A stretch of DNA of 64,000 nt from Archaeoglobales archaeon (lineage in GTDB: Archaea; Halobacteriota; Archaeoglobi; Archaeoglobales; Archaeoglobaceae). Position 1 is the stretch's first letter. The number at the start of each line of letters is the position of its first letter. A program made the translations under genes and the position numbers. A model generated the notes under the pieces. The model was not told where the DNA came from. It saw only the letters and a program-made list of their open reading frames with translations, and ran no database searches. The stretch covers positions 62,001-126,000 of the forward strand of contig JASFYJ010000003.1 in the NCBI GenBank assembly GCA_030055525.1, written 5' to 3'. Shown here in pieces: positions 27,891-36,926 of the stretch.

Positions 27891-28706
27891 GTGTCTATAA
27901 GAGAGATGCTAAAGGGTGTGGCAAGCGAAAAAGAACTGAATTTGATTAGAAGAAGTTTTGAGGTTGTTGGCGATGTTGTATTGATAGAGATACCTGATGA
28001 AGTGATGCATTACAAAGACAAGATAGTCGAAGCCATTTTGAAGAGGCACAAGCATGTTAAAACGATTCTAAGGAAGATTGGCGAAGTTAGTGGAGAGTTC
28101 AGAGTTGCAAAGTATGAAATTTTGTATGGAGACCGAACGGAGACGATTGTCAAGGAACACGGATGCAGATTTTTAGTTGATCCTACAAAAGTTTACTATT
28201 CCGTAAAACTTTCTGGAGAAAGGGAGAGGATCGCAAAGCTCGTCGGAAAGGAGGAAAGAGTTCTTGTGATGTTTGCCGGAGTTGGACCATATCCAATAAT
28301 TATAGCGAAACACGCTAAGCCTAAAGAAGTTGTTGCAGTGGAACTGAATCCGATAGCAGTCGAATATTTGAAAAAAAACGTTGAAATGAATAAAGTAGAT
28401 GTAAAAGTTTTTGAGGGAGATGTCAGAGATGTTGTTCCGAAGTTAGAAGGAGAATTTGATAGAATACTCATGCCTGCTCCACACTCAGCTGAAAATTTCG
28501 TTTATTTGTTGCCGGAAAAGGTTAAGAGTGGTAGTTTCGTGCACTACTATACCTTCGAGAGTGAAAATAAAGAAGGAGAGTTGCCTTTAAAAGTTAAAAA
28601 ATTGTTTGCAGATTATGGAATGCTCGTAGAAGTTAAAAAAGTAAGGAAGTGCGGCAGTTTTGCCCCTTACGTTAACAGGTACGTTATCGATCTGGAGATT
28701 CAGTAA
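27891..28706 (+). CDS. trm5: Trm5-family tRNA (G37) methyltransferase
   Basis: The 271-residue protein has the Trm5/Taw2 layout: a small N-terminal domain, KYEILYGDRTETIVKEHG, then a class I SAM fold with VLVMFAGVGPYPIIIAKH and VVAVELNPIAVEYLKKNV. The catalytic loop reads MPAPHSAENF, where Trm5 usually has N-L-P. Trm5 (m1G37) is favoured over Taw2 because of the following HSA-type motif, but Taw2 cannot be excluded; Taw1 of the same pathway is nearby. The start is a GTG at 27891. The 3' end overlaps the convergent CGGC gene. Confidence 0.75.
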   Translation: MSIREMLKGVASEKELNLIRRSFEVVGDVVLIEIPDEVMHYKDKIVEAILKRHKHVKTILRKIGEVSGEFRVAKYEILYGDRTETIVKEHGCRFLVDPTKVYYSVKLSGERERIAKLVGKEERVLVMFAGVGPYPIIIAKHAKPKEVVAVELNPIAVEYLKKNVEMNKVDVKVFEGDVRDVVPKLEGEFDRILMPAPHSAENFVYLLPEKVKSGSFVHYYTFESENKEGELPLKVKKLFADYGMLVEVKKVRKCGSFAPYVNRYVIDLEIQ

Positions 28707-29041
28707 GGATGAGTTCCGAAATACACCTTTATACCAAAGTTGTCTTCTATAGTTTTTGCAAGTTCTTCGGCTTTTAAATAAGGACAATCTGGCTTAGGTT
28801 TGAAGAAACAGTTGCTTAAGTATATCTCATCAGGTTTCATCTCCGAAAGCTTTATAGCCATTTTTATGTTCGCTAGAAGTGTTCTCCCGGGACATTCACA
28901 TCTTACAAATGCAATAACGCTTGTGGGTTCTTTAAATTCTCCTTCTCCAAGTGCAGCCGCTTTCAAACACCTCCATTCCCCGGTACAGCCGTAGGTTGAG
29001 TCCATATAACTTCCACAACCGACTATAAAAACTTTTTTCAT
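28700..29041 (-). CDS. CGGC-domain protein
   Basis: The 113-residue protein matches the CGGC domain (PF08821): VFIVGCGSYMDSTYGC, then CLKAAALGEGEF, VRCECPGRT and NCFFKPKPDCPYLKAEEL. The many conserved cysteines suggest metal or redox chemistry, but the family has no assigned function. It converges on the Trm5-family gene with a 7-base overlap. Confidence 0.8.
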   Translation of the reverse strand: MKKVFIVGCGSYMDSTYGCTGEWRCLKAAALGEGEFKEPTSVIAFVRCECPGRTLLANIKMAIKLSEMKPDEIYLSNCFFKPKPDCPYLKAEELAKTIEDNFGIKVYFGTHPY

Positions 29042-29135
29042 AAGCTATAAACTGAAAAGCCATCGATAAATTTTTCGATCTGTAACTTCAAAACTGTAAG
29101 AAAAAATTTATGTAAAGAAGCTAATAAATTTATCT

Positions 29136-30509
29136 ATGTCTAAAAAACCTAGCGGAATACTGACGATGGTCTTTCCGCTAATCTGGATTTTTATCACTGT
29201 AGCTTGGATTTTGATTTTTCCAATAGATGTGGAGGAGAAAATTGATTACAAAGATTTTTTGATAGAAGGGAATGTGGTGATAGAGGGTACAATTTTTTTA
29301 ATCACTTTAATATTTACTTTTTATATAAAAAGATTTCCACATCTTGTCCCCGGATGGGGGATTTTCGTCACTGGCTGGCTTTTAAATTTACTTGAAAAGT
29401 TTACATCAGAACCAGAATTTTTTATCTCTACACTCGAAGAGTTGCTGATAGCCCTAGGACTTTTACTGATCTTTTTCGGACTTTCAAATATGTACTGGGA
29501 AGTCAAAAACAAATACGAGCAAAGTAAAGAGAGCTTAACTTGGTTTAAAAAGCTTGTCGAAGTTTCACCAACACCCCACTTTGTTTACACCAACGGCAAG
29601 TTTGTATATGTTAACAAAGCAGCCGAAGAGCTCACAGGATATAGTAAAGAAGAGCTGCTTAAAGGGATCTTTTGGGAGCTTTTTGAAGATAAAGAAAAAG
29701 ATAAAGTCAAACTGGCTATGGCTAAAAGACTTAGTGGTGAAAAAGTCGAACCATACACACTGAAAATAAAAAGAAAAGATGGAGATTACAGAATTGTTCA
29801 GGTTTACGGAACTTACGATGTCCTAGGAGATGAAAAATACGGTATACTATCTCTTGCAGATGTTACAAAATTGGAAGAGGAGAGAAAAAGAAACGAAGAG
29901 CTTTCGAGGATGTTGTCTTTGATCAACAAAATTCTACGCCACGATGTCATCAACGCTTTAACTTCCGCAGTAATGTACATGGAAATTTTCAAGGAGACGG
30001 GTGACATAAGTGTCTGTGACAAGGTCAAGAATTCTGTTGAAAGGGCTATCAACATAGTCAAAAATCTGAAAAGTTTTGAAGAAACGATAAAAACCGGAAA
30101 ACTCAAAATAATGAAAGTTAGAGAGGTTGTAGAAGATGTTGCCAGAGGTTTCAGTCTACCTATAGAGATAGAAGGAGATTGTGAGGTGGTAGCAGATGAT
30201 GGTCTGAAGACTGTTTTTGAAAATCTTTTCCAGAACGCTGTGCAGCACGCTGAAACTAGTAAGATCGAAGTCAAAATCAGAAAAACCGGTGAATATTGCG
30301 AGATAAGAGTCGCAGACTTTGGCAAAGGAATAAGTGACGAGATAAAACCGAAAATTTTTGATGAAGGTTTCAGTTACGGTGAAAAAGCTTCTACAGGCTT
30401 AGGTTTATTTGTAGTTAGGAAACTCGTCGAGAAGTACAACGGAGAAGTTTGGGTTGAAGATAACAAACCAAAAGGAGCTGTATTCGTTTTAAAGTTGAGA
30501 ACGGCATGA
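29136..30509 (+). CDS. Membrane PAS sensor histidine kinase
   Basis: The 457-residue protein begins with four hydrophobic helices (residues 5-120). A PAS domain follows (about 140-250, LVEVSPTPHFVYTNGKFVYVN), then the phospho-accepting helix ILRHDVINAL (His near 268) and a HATPase domain with N box ENLFQNAVQHA, DFGKGI and TGLGLFVV. No response regulator is adjacent, so it is an orphan archaeal kinase. The signal is unknown. Confidence 0.88.
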   Translation: MSKKPSGILTMVFPLIWIFITVAWILIFPIDVEEKIDYKDFLIEGNVVIEGTIFLITLIFTFYIKRFPHLVPGWGIFVTGWLLNLLEKFTSEPEFFISTLEELLIALGLLLIFFGLSNMYWEVKNKYEQSKESLTWFKKLVEVSPTPHFVYTNGKFVYVNKAAEELTGYSKEELLKGIFWELFEDKEKDKVKLAMAKRLSGEKVEPYTLKIKRKDGDYRIVQVYGTYDVLGDEKYGILSLADVTKLEEERKRNEELSRMLSLINKILRHDVINALTSAVMYMEIFKETGDISVCDKVKNSVERAINIVKNLKSFEETIKTGKLKIMKVREVVEDVARGFSLPIEIEGDCEVVADDGLKTVFENLFQNAVQHAETSKIEVKIRKTGEYCEIRVADFGKGISDEIKPKIFDEGFSYGEKASTGLGLFVVRKLVEKYNGEVWVEDNKPKGAVFVLKLRTA

Positions 30510-30610
30510 GAACTAAAGATCTGAGTGTCCTTTGCTCTCATCAGAGGATTGTACCAGTTATTATAATTCAGTTTCAATCAATATTTGCCTACAGAGCCAT
30601 CACTCATCAC

Positions 30611-30640
30611 ACCCCTCCCCCCTTCATTTCATGTGGAGAT
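30611..30640 (-). other. Origin-recognition-box (ORB)-like element, copy A
   Basis: On the minus strand the element reads ATCTCCACATGAAATGAA followed by GGGGGGAGGGG. This matches the layout of archaeal Orc1/Cdc6 boxes: an imperfect dyad CTCCACxxGAAA, then a G-string. Extended leftward-reading similarity to copy B covers 43 aligned bases with 35 matches (30618-30660). Binding is inferred. Confidence 0.55.
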
Positions 30641-30967
30641 CGTGAAGATGTCTTCTCAGCGATGCCATTAGGCTGAAACTGGCTTTGAAAGTTACTTACA
30701 AATGAATAGATGATAAAAGACAATCTAAAAAAGATTTGTGCTTTATAATACTGGATCTTTCCATTTTAATCGATTAAAGACGTTTTTAAAGTCGATCTGT
30801 CCTTTACAGACGCTATTGATTTTTTAAAATTCTATATTTTTTAAATATTATAAAAAATGCGAAAAAATTTAGGACGTAAACAGTGGCGAAGGTCTTTGGC
30901 CATTAAATCAAACAAAATATGCGGCAAATATAAAAAGGATTAAAAACCTTTATTACGAGTAGAAAAG

Positions 30968-30977
30968 CTTATAAGTA
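30968..30977 (+). promoter_or_regulatory. TATA box of the condensin operon
   Basis: CTTATAAGTA lies about 30 bases before the ATG at 31003. No ribosome-binding site is seen, so the first gene is probably leaderless. Confidence 0.5.
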
Positions 30978-31002
30978 CCTTTAAAATTAGCTTCTTTATA
31001 AA

Positions 31003-31500
31003 ATGATAGACAGAGACTTTATAATCGAGAGGCTTGAAAAGAAGATAGTTGAAAAAGATAAAGAAATTCAGGAGTTGAGAAAAATGGTAGAAATTGCAGA
31101 ATCAAAATCAATTGTCGAACTTGAATCGAAAATTGCCGAACTTAGAAAAGCTGTAGAGAGTGTTGTAAGCGAATTAACTTTCCTGAAGTCTGAAGTTAAA
31201 GAACTAAGAGAGAAAGTTGAACAAAGAAAAACCGACTTGCAATCTACAGGAGTTGTCAAAAAAACTTCAGACCTAAGACTGTACAAGACAGAAAAGAGGA
31301 GAGATATCCAAAGCAAAAACCTTGTTAGCTCAAATCCAAATACCGAAATTTTGGAAGATTATCCAAAGAGGGTAACTAAGAACGAGTCCCCAAAAATTAG
31401 CGAAAGCGATACAGAAAAAAATGATAAAGTAGAGAAAAGAGATGAAAAAAACAAAGAAGAGAAATATTCAGAAGATGAGGACCTGATAGTATGCGATTAG
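31003..31500 (+). CDS. Coiled-coil protein preceding smc
   Basis: The 165-residue protein has a long heptad-rich coiled coil over residues 5-75 (FIIERLEKKIVEKDKEIQEL and continuing). A charged Lys/Glu/Ser-rich disordered part follows, and the protein ends in an acidic tail, EDEDLIVCD. It lies directly before smc (stop codon one base from the smc ATG). I do not recognise a family. The position suggests an SMC-associated or regulatory factor. Confidence 0.75.
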   Translation: MIDRDFIIERLEKKIVEKDKEIQELRKMVEIAESKSIVELESKIAELRKAVESVVSELTFLKSEVKELREKVEQRKTDLQSTGVVKKTSDLRLYKTEKRRDIQSKNLVSSNPNTEILEDYPKRVTKNESPKISESDTEKNDKVEKRDEKNKEEKYSEDEDLIVCD

Positions 31501-31501
31501 A

Positions 31502-34500
31502 ATGTTCATAGAGAGAATAGTGCTAAGAAATTTCAAATCTTTCGGTAAAAAAACGGAAGTGCCACTCTACAAGGGATTCACCGTAATAACAGGTCCGAAC
31601 GGTAGTGGAAAGTCTAACATAGTAGATTCAATACTCTTTTGCCTTGGACTTTCAACTTCAACGAAACAGCTGAGAGCCGATAAACTGACAGACTTGATAC
31701 ACAACGGAAGGAAAGATGTAGAAGTTTCAGTAATATTTAACGACAACAACAACAAGATCGAGATAACAAGAAAAATTAAAACGACCGACAAAAACTACTA
31801 CAGCTACTACTACTTGAACGGAAAACCAAGTAGTTTGGCTGAGATACACAAAACGTTAGAAAAATATGGTATTTACAGTGAGGCGTACAACATAGTAATG
31901 CAGGGAGACGTTACGAGAATTATAGAGATGTCGCCATACCAGAGAAGAAAGATAATCGAGGATATAGCTGGTATATCTGAATTCGATGAAAAAAAAGAAC
32001 AAGCTTTGGGAGAACTTGAAAAAGTTAAAGGAGATATTGAAAAAATAGATGCAATACTTTCTGAAATAGAAAAACAGCTTGAAGTGTTGAGAAGAGATAG
32101 AGACGAAGCTTTAAGATACAAAAATCTTTTGGAGACTAGAAAAGAGCTTGAATACTACTTGAAAGCGCATCGATACTTAGATTTGGAGGGGGAAAAACAA
32201 AAAATTGAGAATGAAATAAAAAAAATTGAACTCGAGAAAGATGCTACTACAGCCAAATTGTCTCAGATAATCTCTCAAGCTTCAGAACTGGCTAAAGAAC
32301 TCGAGAGAATAACAAAGGAGATCTCCAACAAAGGAGATATTAAAATTTTGGAGATAAACTCTAGAATCCTGGAGCTAACCAGTCAATTAGAAACAATCAA
32401 AAAAACAAACTCGATATATCTTGAAGAGATAAAGAGATTTGATTCTGAAAATCTATCTCTACTTGCTGAAATCTCAAACATAAAAGGAGAGTTAGAAAAA
32501 ACTACATCTGAAATCGAAGAAAATAGTATTAAGAGAGTTCAAACGTCTGAAATTCTACACGAGATAGAAAAGAAGCTTGATGCGCTACGGGAAAAAATAG
32601 ATGCTGCAGAGAAAGAGAACAAGGAATTGAAAGAAAACCTGATTAACAAAAAGGAAAAATTAGAAGAATTAAAACAACAGAAGCTCTCTAAATTAAGAGA
32701 AAAAGACAGGTTAGTGGAAACTCTAAGAATGCTTGAATCAGAAATTGATAATTTAAGTTTAGAAATCGAGAAAAACAATCTGAAAAAATATGAGTTGGAG
32801 AAAAGAATTTCGGAACTTAAAGGTAGATTGGAAGAACTTGATACAACGTACAAAAATCTTCAGAACAAATTCTCTGAAGTTGATAAGAGACTTTTTTCGG
32901 TAAGATCTTCAATTTCAGATTTAGAAGAGGAACTTAAAAATTCAGAAATAGAGTTGGCCAAAATTAGGGCGAGACTTTCCACCCTGCAAACTTTTTCTAA
33001 ATCGGTTGAGGCGATACTTGAAGCCAAAAGAAGGGGAGATTTGTTAGGGATATATGGCACCGTGGCCCAACTTGGCGAAGTGAGCCAAGAACACGTGAAT
33101 GCTATAGAAGCTGCTGCTGGTAGCGCTCTACAGTACATAGTTGTAGAGAATGAAGATGTTGCTGTTGAGGCAATCAAGTACTTGAAAGCTATAAAAGCTG
33201 GAAGAGCAAGTTTTTTACCGTTAAGAAGGATAAAGGAATACAATCTAAAACTAGATAAATCTATCCTTAACGAGAAAGGGGTTATAGGTTACGCTGTAAA
33301 CCTTGTAAATTGTGAAAAAACTTTTAGACCAGTTTTTGAGTTTATCCTACGCGACACTCTTGTGGTTGATACTGTAGATACTGCAAGAAGGTTGATGGAT
33401 AAAGGGTACAGGATAGTTACGCTGGATGGAGATCTGGTTGAAAGGAGTGGATTGATGACAGGCGGTAGTAGTGAAAGAAGAAATCTTCTCATATCTAAAG
33501 AAATCCTTGAAAACGAAAGAGAACTCGAAAATAAAGTTATAGAGCTCCAAAGAAAACGTGAAGATCTTTTAAAAGAACTTAACAAACTTGAAAGCATCAG
33601 AAAAGAATATAGAAACAATCTTGAAGATTTAAAACAGAAGATCTCTGACATACTGAAGGATATCGAGTTAGAAAAGCAAAAAATGGTCGAGAATACGGAA
33701 AGAATTGAACAAATAAAAGTTAAAATTTTGGAGAAGAACAAAGATAGAGAGGAGAAGCTAAAAATTCTCAAAAATATAGAAAACGAGATATCTCAACTGG
33801 ATGAGTTGATTGCAGCTTACAAGAAAGACATCGAAGTTGTTGAAAAGAAGCTTGGGAAAGTAGAGGTTAGCAGACTCCTCTTCGAGGCAGATAATTTGAG
33901 GTCGGAAAGTATAAAATATCGCGAAATCCTTATATCTATTGAAAAAAAGCTTGAGGCTCTTGAGTTCAAAAAAACTCAACTTGAAAAAAGCTTGAACGAT
34001 CGTAAAAAGAAATTAGCTGAAAATAGCGGTAAGGTTGAAGAGTTCAAACTGAAGATCGATAGCAACGAAAAGAGTAAAGAGAGAATTAAAAAAGAGCTAG
34101 AAAGACTTAGAGAGGAGGAAAAAGGATTACATTCTGAAATTTCGAAACTTAGAGAGGTTAGAGATAGCATATTAAGCAAAATGAAGGGATTGGAGGAAGA
34201 GAAAGCTAGTTTAGAGAAAGAAGTCGAAAAACTTGAAAACAAATTTATCTTATATCGTGAAAAGCTAGAAAAAGTCATCACTGAACTCAAAAACTTCGAA
34301 GGTATTGTAGTTCCGGAAAAGATTCCAGAAAGAGAGATTATTGAAAAAGAGTACTCAAATGTACTATCAGAACTTGAAAAGTTTGGCGACGTTAATTTAA
34401 AAGCAATTCAAGAGTATGAAGACGTTTGGAGGAGAAGAGAGGAGCTAATAAATAAAAGGAGCATTTTAGAGAGAGAAAGAGAGGATATAATTAGAAAAAT

Positions 34501-34972
34501 CAATGAGTATGAGCAGAAAAAGAGAGAAGTCTTTTACGAAGTATTCAACGCTGTTAGGAGAAATTTCATTGAAATAATAAGAGAAATAACAAACGGTGAG
34601 GGAGATATATATCTCGATTCCGATGACCCCTTCTCCAGCGGTTTACATATAAAGGTAAAACCCAACAATAAACCGGTTCAAAAACTTGAATCCATGAGCG
34701 GAGGGGAAAAAAGTTTGGTGGCGTTGGCCTTAATATTTGCCATCCAGATGTACAGACCCGCTCCTTTTTACGCTTTCGATGAGGTAGACATGTTTTTAGA
34801 TGGTGTAAACGTTGGCAGAGTCGCGAAAATGATAAAGAAGATGTCAAAGGAGGCCCAGTTTATAGTGATATCTCTAAGAAAACCCATGCTCGAAAACGCT
34901 GATGCTATCGTAGGTGTTACAATGGGAGGTGACAATTCATCGATAGTGACTGGAATAAAACTCGTGACTTAG
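31502..34972 (+). CDS. smc: Chromosome segregation ATPase SMC
   Basis: SMC is the DNA-loop-extruding core of condensin. The 1156-residue protein has Walker A GPNGSGKSN (about 30-38), an N-terminal coiled coil, a hinge domain (about 505-665, including TGGSSERRN), a second coiled coil, the signature LESMSGGEKSL (about 1060) and Walker B YAFDEVDMFLDG (about 1090). Full-length and intact. scpA follows within 30 bases. Confidence 0.97.
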   Translation: MFIERIVLRNFKSFGKKTEVPLYKGFTVITGPNGSGKSNIVDSILFCLGLSTSTKQLRADKLTDLIHNGRKDVEVSVIFNDNNNKIEITRKIKTTDKNYYSYYYLNGKPSSLAEIHKTLEKYGIYSEAYNIVMQGDVTRIIEMSPYQRRKIIEDIAGISEFDEKKEQALGELEKVKGDIEKIDAILSEIEKQLEVLRRDRDEALRYKNLLETRKELEYYLKAHRYLDLEGEKQKIENEIKKIELEKDATTAKLSQIISQASELAKELERITKEISNKGDIKILEINSRILELTSQLETIKKTNSIYLEEIKRFDSENLSLLAEISNIKGELEKTTSEIEENSIKRVQTSEILHEIEKKLDALREKIDAAEKENKELKENLINKKEKLEELKQQKLSKLREKDRLVETLRMLESEIDNLSLEIEKNNLKKYELEKRISELKGRLEELDTTYKNLQNKFSEVDKRLFSVRSSISDLEEELKNSEIELAKIRARLSTLQTFSKSVEAILEAKRRGDLLGIYGTVAQLGEVSQEHVNAIEAAAGSALQYIVVENEDVAVEAIKYLKAIKAGRASFLPLRRIKEYNLKLDKSILNEKGVIGYAVNLVNCEKTFRPVFEFILRDTLVVDTVDTARRLMDKGYRIVTLDGDLVERSGLMTGGSSERRNLLISKEILENERELENKVIELQRKREDLLKELNKLESIRKEYRNNLEDLKQKISDILKDIELEKQKMVENTERIEQIKVKILEKNKDREEKLKILKNIENEISQLDELIAAYKKDIEVVEKKLGKVEVSRLLFEADNLRSESIKYREILISIEKKLEALEFKKTQLEKSLNDRKKKLAENSGKVEEFKLKIDSNEKSKERIKKELERLREEEKGLHSEISKLREVRDSILSKMKGLEEEKASLEKEVEKLENKFILYREKLEKVITELKNFEGIVVPEKIPEREIIEKEYSNVLSELEKFGDVNLKAIQEYEDVWRRREELINKRSILEREREDIIRKINEYEQKKREVFYEVFNAVRRNFIEIIREITNGEGDIYLDSDDPFSSGLHIKVKPNNKPVQKLESMSGGEKSLVALALIFAIQMYRPAPFYAFDEVDMFLDGVNVGRVAKMIKKMSKEAQFIVISLRKPMLENADAIVGVTMGGDNSSIVTGIKLVT

Positions 34973-34998
34973 AAGACCCGATAGAGGTACTCATAGAG

Positions 34999-35676
34999 AT
35001 GGCAAAAGCTGGAGAAATAGATCCTTGGAGTGTAGATATTATTGACGTCACAGATAAATTTTTAAGAAAGCTTGAAGAAGCGAAAAAAATGGATCTTCGA
35101 ATTTCTGGAAGGGTATTGTTGTATGCAGCAATACTTGTTAGAATGAAGTCTGAAGCAATACTTTTGGAGATAACTAGAAACCAAGAAGTAAAGGATGATT
35201 TAGAAGCTGAATTAGATAAAAACTTTTTAGTTGAAAATGATTTTCAAACATCAGAGTTCACTTCAAGTGAGTTCTTAATCGATGATGTAGATGAATTTGC
35301 AAGGGGGGTTTTGGAAGTTAGAAAGGCTGTGAGAAAGATAGTAACTCTTAGAGATTTGATCGAAGAACTTAAGAAAGCGGAAGAGATTGAAAACAGGAGA
35401 AAAAAGAGAAAGAAAGTGAAAAAAGAGACTTTAGAGGAACCGTTACAGTATCCCCATCCAGAAAGTATGGAAGAGACGATTACAAAAGTTGAGACTGAGA
35501 TAAACAAGATCCTTTCGAGAGTGGGTTTTACGACTTTGTTCTCTATTGTTAATACGAAAGAAACTGATAAACTCGTGGATTACTATGTTTCAGTGCTTTA
35601 TCTTTGCTTTAGAAGGAAGATAAACATAAAACAGGAGAAAATATTCGAAAGTGACATAGAAATATCTCGAGCTTAA
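34999..35676 (+). CDS. scpA: Kleisin ScpA
   Basis: ScpA bridges the SMC heads. The 225-residue protein shows the N-terminal kleisin helix set (EIDPWSVDIIDVTDKFLRKL then RISGRVLLYAAILVRMKSEA) and a C-terminal winged helix (YYVSVLYLCFRRKINIKQEK). The conserved DPIEVLIE segment is encoded just upstream of the first ATG in the same frame and overlaps the smc 3' end. The true start may therefore be a non-ATG codon between 34933 and 34998. Confidence 0.9.
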   Translation: MAKAGEIDPWSVDIIDVTDKFLRKLEEAKKMDLRISGRVLLYAAILVRMKSEAILLEITRNQEVKDDLEAELDKNFLVENDFQTSEFTSSEFLIDDVDEFARGVLEVRKAVRKIVTLRDLIEELKKAEEIENRRKKRKKVKKETLEEPLQYPHPESMEETITKVETEINKILSRVGFTTLFSIVNTKETDKLVDYYVSVLYLCFRRKINIKQEKIFESDIEISRA

Positions 35677-35887
35677 TCTTAAGAATTTTAGATTCTTTTA
35701 GGCAGCTAAAGGGGAACAGTAGTAAAGATGTGGTTTTTTATCGTTCAGAAAAGTTATTTTTAACCTTTTTAGCTATACTTGCTAGCTAGAAGTTACTATT
35801 TATATATAAAAAATATATTTCTAATTTAAATGCAAAAATAGAAGTGTTAGCTATTACAGGTAAAAATCTTCGAAGCTCCCTTGCGAA

Positions 35888-36136
35888 TTGTTTCGAGAAC
35901 TTGGAGACCTAATTGAAAAACTAGCCAAATTTATAAAATTCAGCAACGCAGATTCGGTATCAGTTGTAGAGGATTTTAGAGCGATAACTAGCTGGAATTT
36001 GAAGATCTTCGATCTCGTTTTTGATTACATTCTCCCCTCTCTGGAGCTAAGCATTAAAATAAGTTTGGTATCTGAAAAATGCAGTCGAATCTCAATGCTT
36101 TTACTTTTATATGAGCTTAGCTCAGAAGTTTTTTGA
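35888..36136 (+). CDS. Hypothetical small protein between scpA and scpB
   Basis: An 82-residue frame starts at a TTG (35888) with TATA-like sequence (TATATATAAAAA) about 75 bases upstream. It is mostly helical (FRELGDLIEKLAKFIKF; LSIKISLVSEKCSRISMLLLL). There is no recognisable family or good ribosome site. It fills the gap between scpA and scpB on the same strand, so it may be a small condensin-linked gene, or it may be noncoding. Confidence 0.35.
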   Translation: MFRELGDLIEKLAKFIKFSNADSVSVVEDFRAITSWNLKIFDLVFDYILPSLELSIKISLVSEKCSRISMLLLLYELSSEVF

Positions 36137-36172
36137 CCCGATTATTTTAAATCTCGACTACTTAATTTTTTT

Positions 36173-36691
36173 ATGAATCTCAAGCTGGTTGTAGAAGCGA
36201 TTCTCTTCTCTTCTCCTGACCCTGTATCGATTTCAGATTTGTGTAGAATTACCAAATCCAGTAGGGAAGAGGTAGAAAAAGCTGTATCGGAGCTTTCAAG
36301 ATCTTACTCAGAAAGGGAAAGTTCTATAGAGATAATAAAACTTGGTGAAGGTTATCTAATGAGAGTGAAACCCGATTTCTATTCTTACATAAGTAGTTTA
36401 TCGGAGAGGGGGCTTGATAGAGGTACTATCAGAACTTTGGCTGTAATTGCAGCCAAACAGCCTATAACTCTTTCGAGACTAGCTAAGATAAGGGGAAACA
36501 AATGTTACGAGCATGTAAAAAAATTAAAAAAGCTTGGATTGATAAGTAGCGAAAGAAAGGGACGTTCAACTATATTAAAAACTACGGAAGCGTTTTTATC
36601 TTATTTTGGAGTTGATTCGAGCAGTTTAAATGATTTTAGGATACTTTTAAAAGAATTTGATGGGCAAAATGAAGTTGAAAAACAGAGTTGA
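36173..36691 (+). CDS. scpB: Condensin subunit ScpB
   Basis: ScpB binds the ScpA kleisin. The 172-residue protein consists of two winged-helix domains: NLKLVVEAILFSSPDPVSIS at the start, and TIRTLAVIAAKQPITLSRLAKIRG in the second, both family hallmarks. It completes the condensin set after smc and scpA. Confidence 0.92.
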   Translation: MNLKLVVEAILFSSPDPVSISDLCRITKSSREEVEKAVSELSRSYSERESSIEIIKLGEGYLMRVKPDFYSYISSLSERGLDRGTIRTLAVIAAKQPITLSRLAKIRGNKCYEHVKKLKKLGLISSERKGRSTILKTTEAFLSYFGVDSSSLNDFRILLKEFDGQNEVEKQS

Positions 36692-36855
36692 GTTTTAGGT
36701 TTTTAACGATCCAGTGTTTTTCTACATCTCTATTTTGGATCATCATTTCAACTTTTTTAAAATCAATCGAACTTCTCAAAAAATCAGAGATTTGGACTTA
36801 TTTTTATTATTTCGCTAATCTCTTCACTTCTGTCTCTATTAAAAACCGATAAAAT

Positions 36856-36877
36856 CAATTTCAATCTTTTGAAATTG
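36856..36877. repeat. Inverted repeat beside the ORB-like element
   Basis: CAATTTCA, a 6-base loop and TGAAATTG form a perfect 8-base stem about 20 bases before ORB-like copy B. It could be a terminator after scpB or part of an origin structure. Confidence 0.7.
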
Positions 36878-36896
36878 CTGAAAAGGCCTTTCTACT

Positions 36897-36926
36897 ATCT
36901 CCACAGGAAATGAAGGGGGAGGGGGG
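36897..36926 (+). other. Origin-recognition-box (ORB)-like element, copy B
   Basis: ATCTCCACAGGAAATGAA is followed by GGGGGAGGGGGG on the plus strand. It is the inverted counterpart of copy A at 30611-30640. Similarity continues upstream to GCTGA at 36877. The two copies point outward from the condensin operon. Confidence 0.55.

Larger units (their letters stand above)
30510..31002. other. AT-rich intergenic region holding an ORB-like element
   Basis: This region contains no gene. It holds a G-rich origin-recognition-box-like element on the minus strand (30611-30640). A strongly AT-rich stretch (about 30700-30960, including a long A/T tract near 30800-30870) could be a DNA-unwinding element. 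The promoter of the condensin operon lies at its right end. Confidence 0.5.

Noticed and set aside
30510-30660. C/D-box sRNA at ORB-like copy A (GTGATGA and CTGA boxes)
   Set aside because: The spacing between boxes is too short for D'/C' guides, and the boxes are not conserved in copy B. The G-string dyad fits an origin box better.
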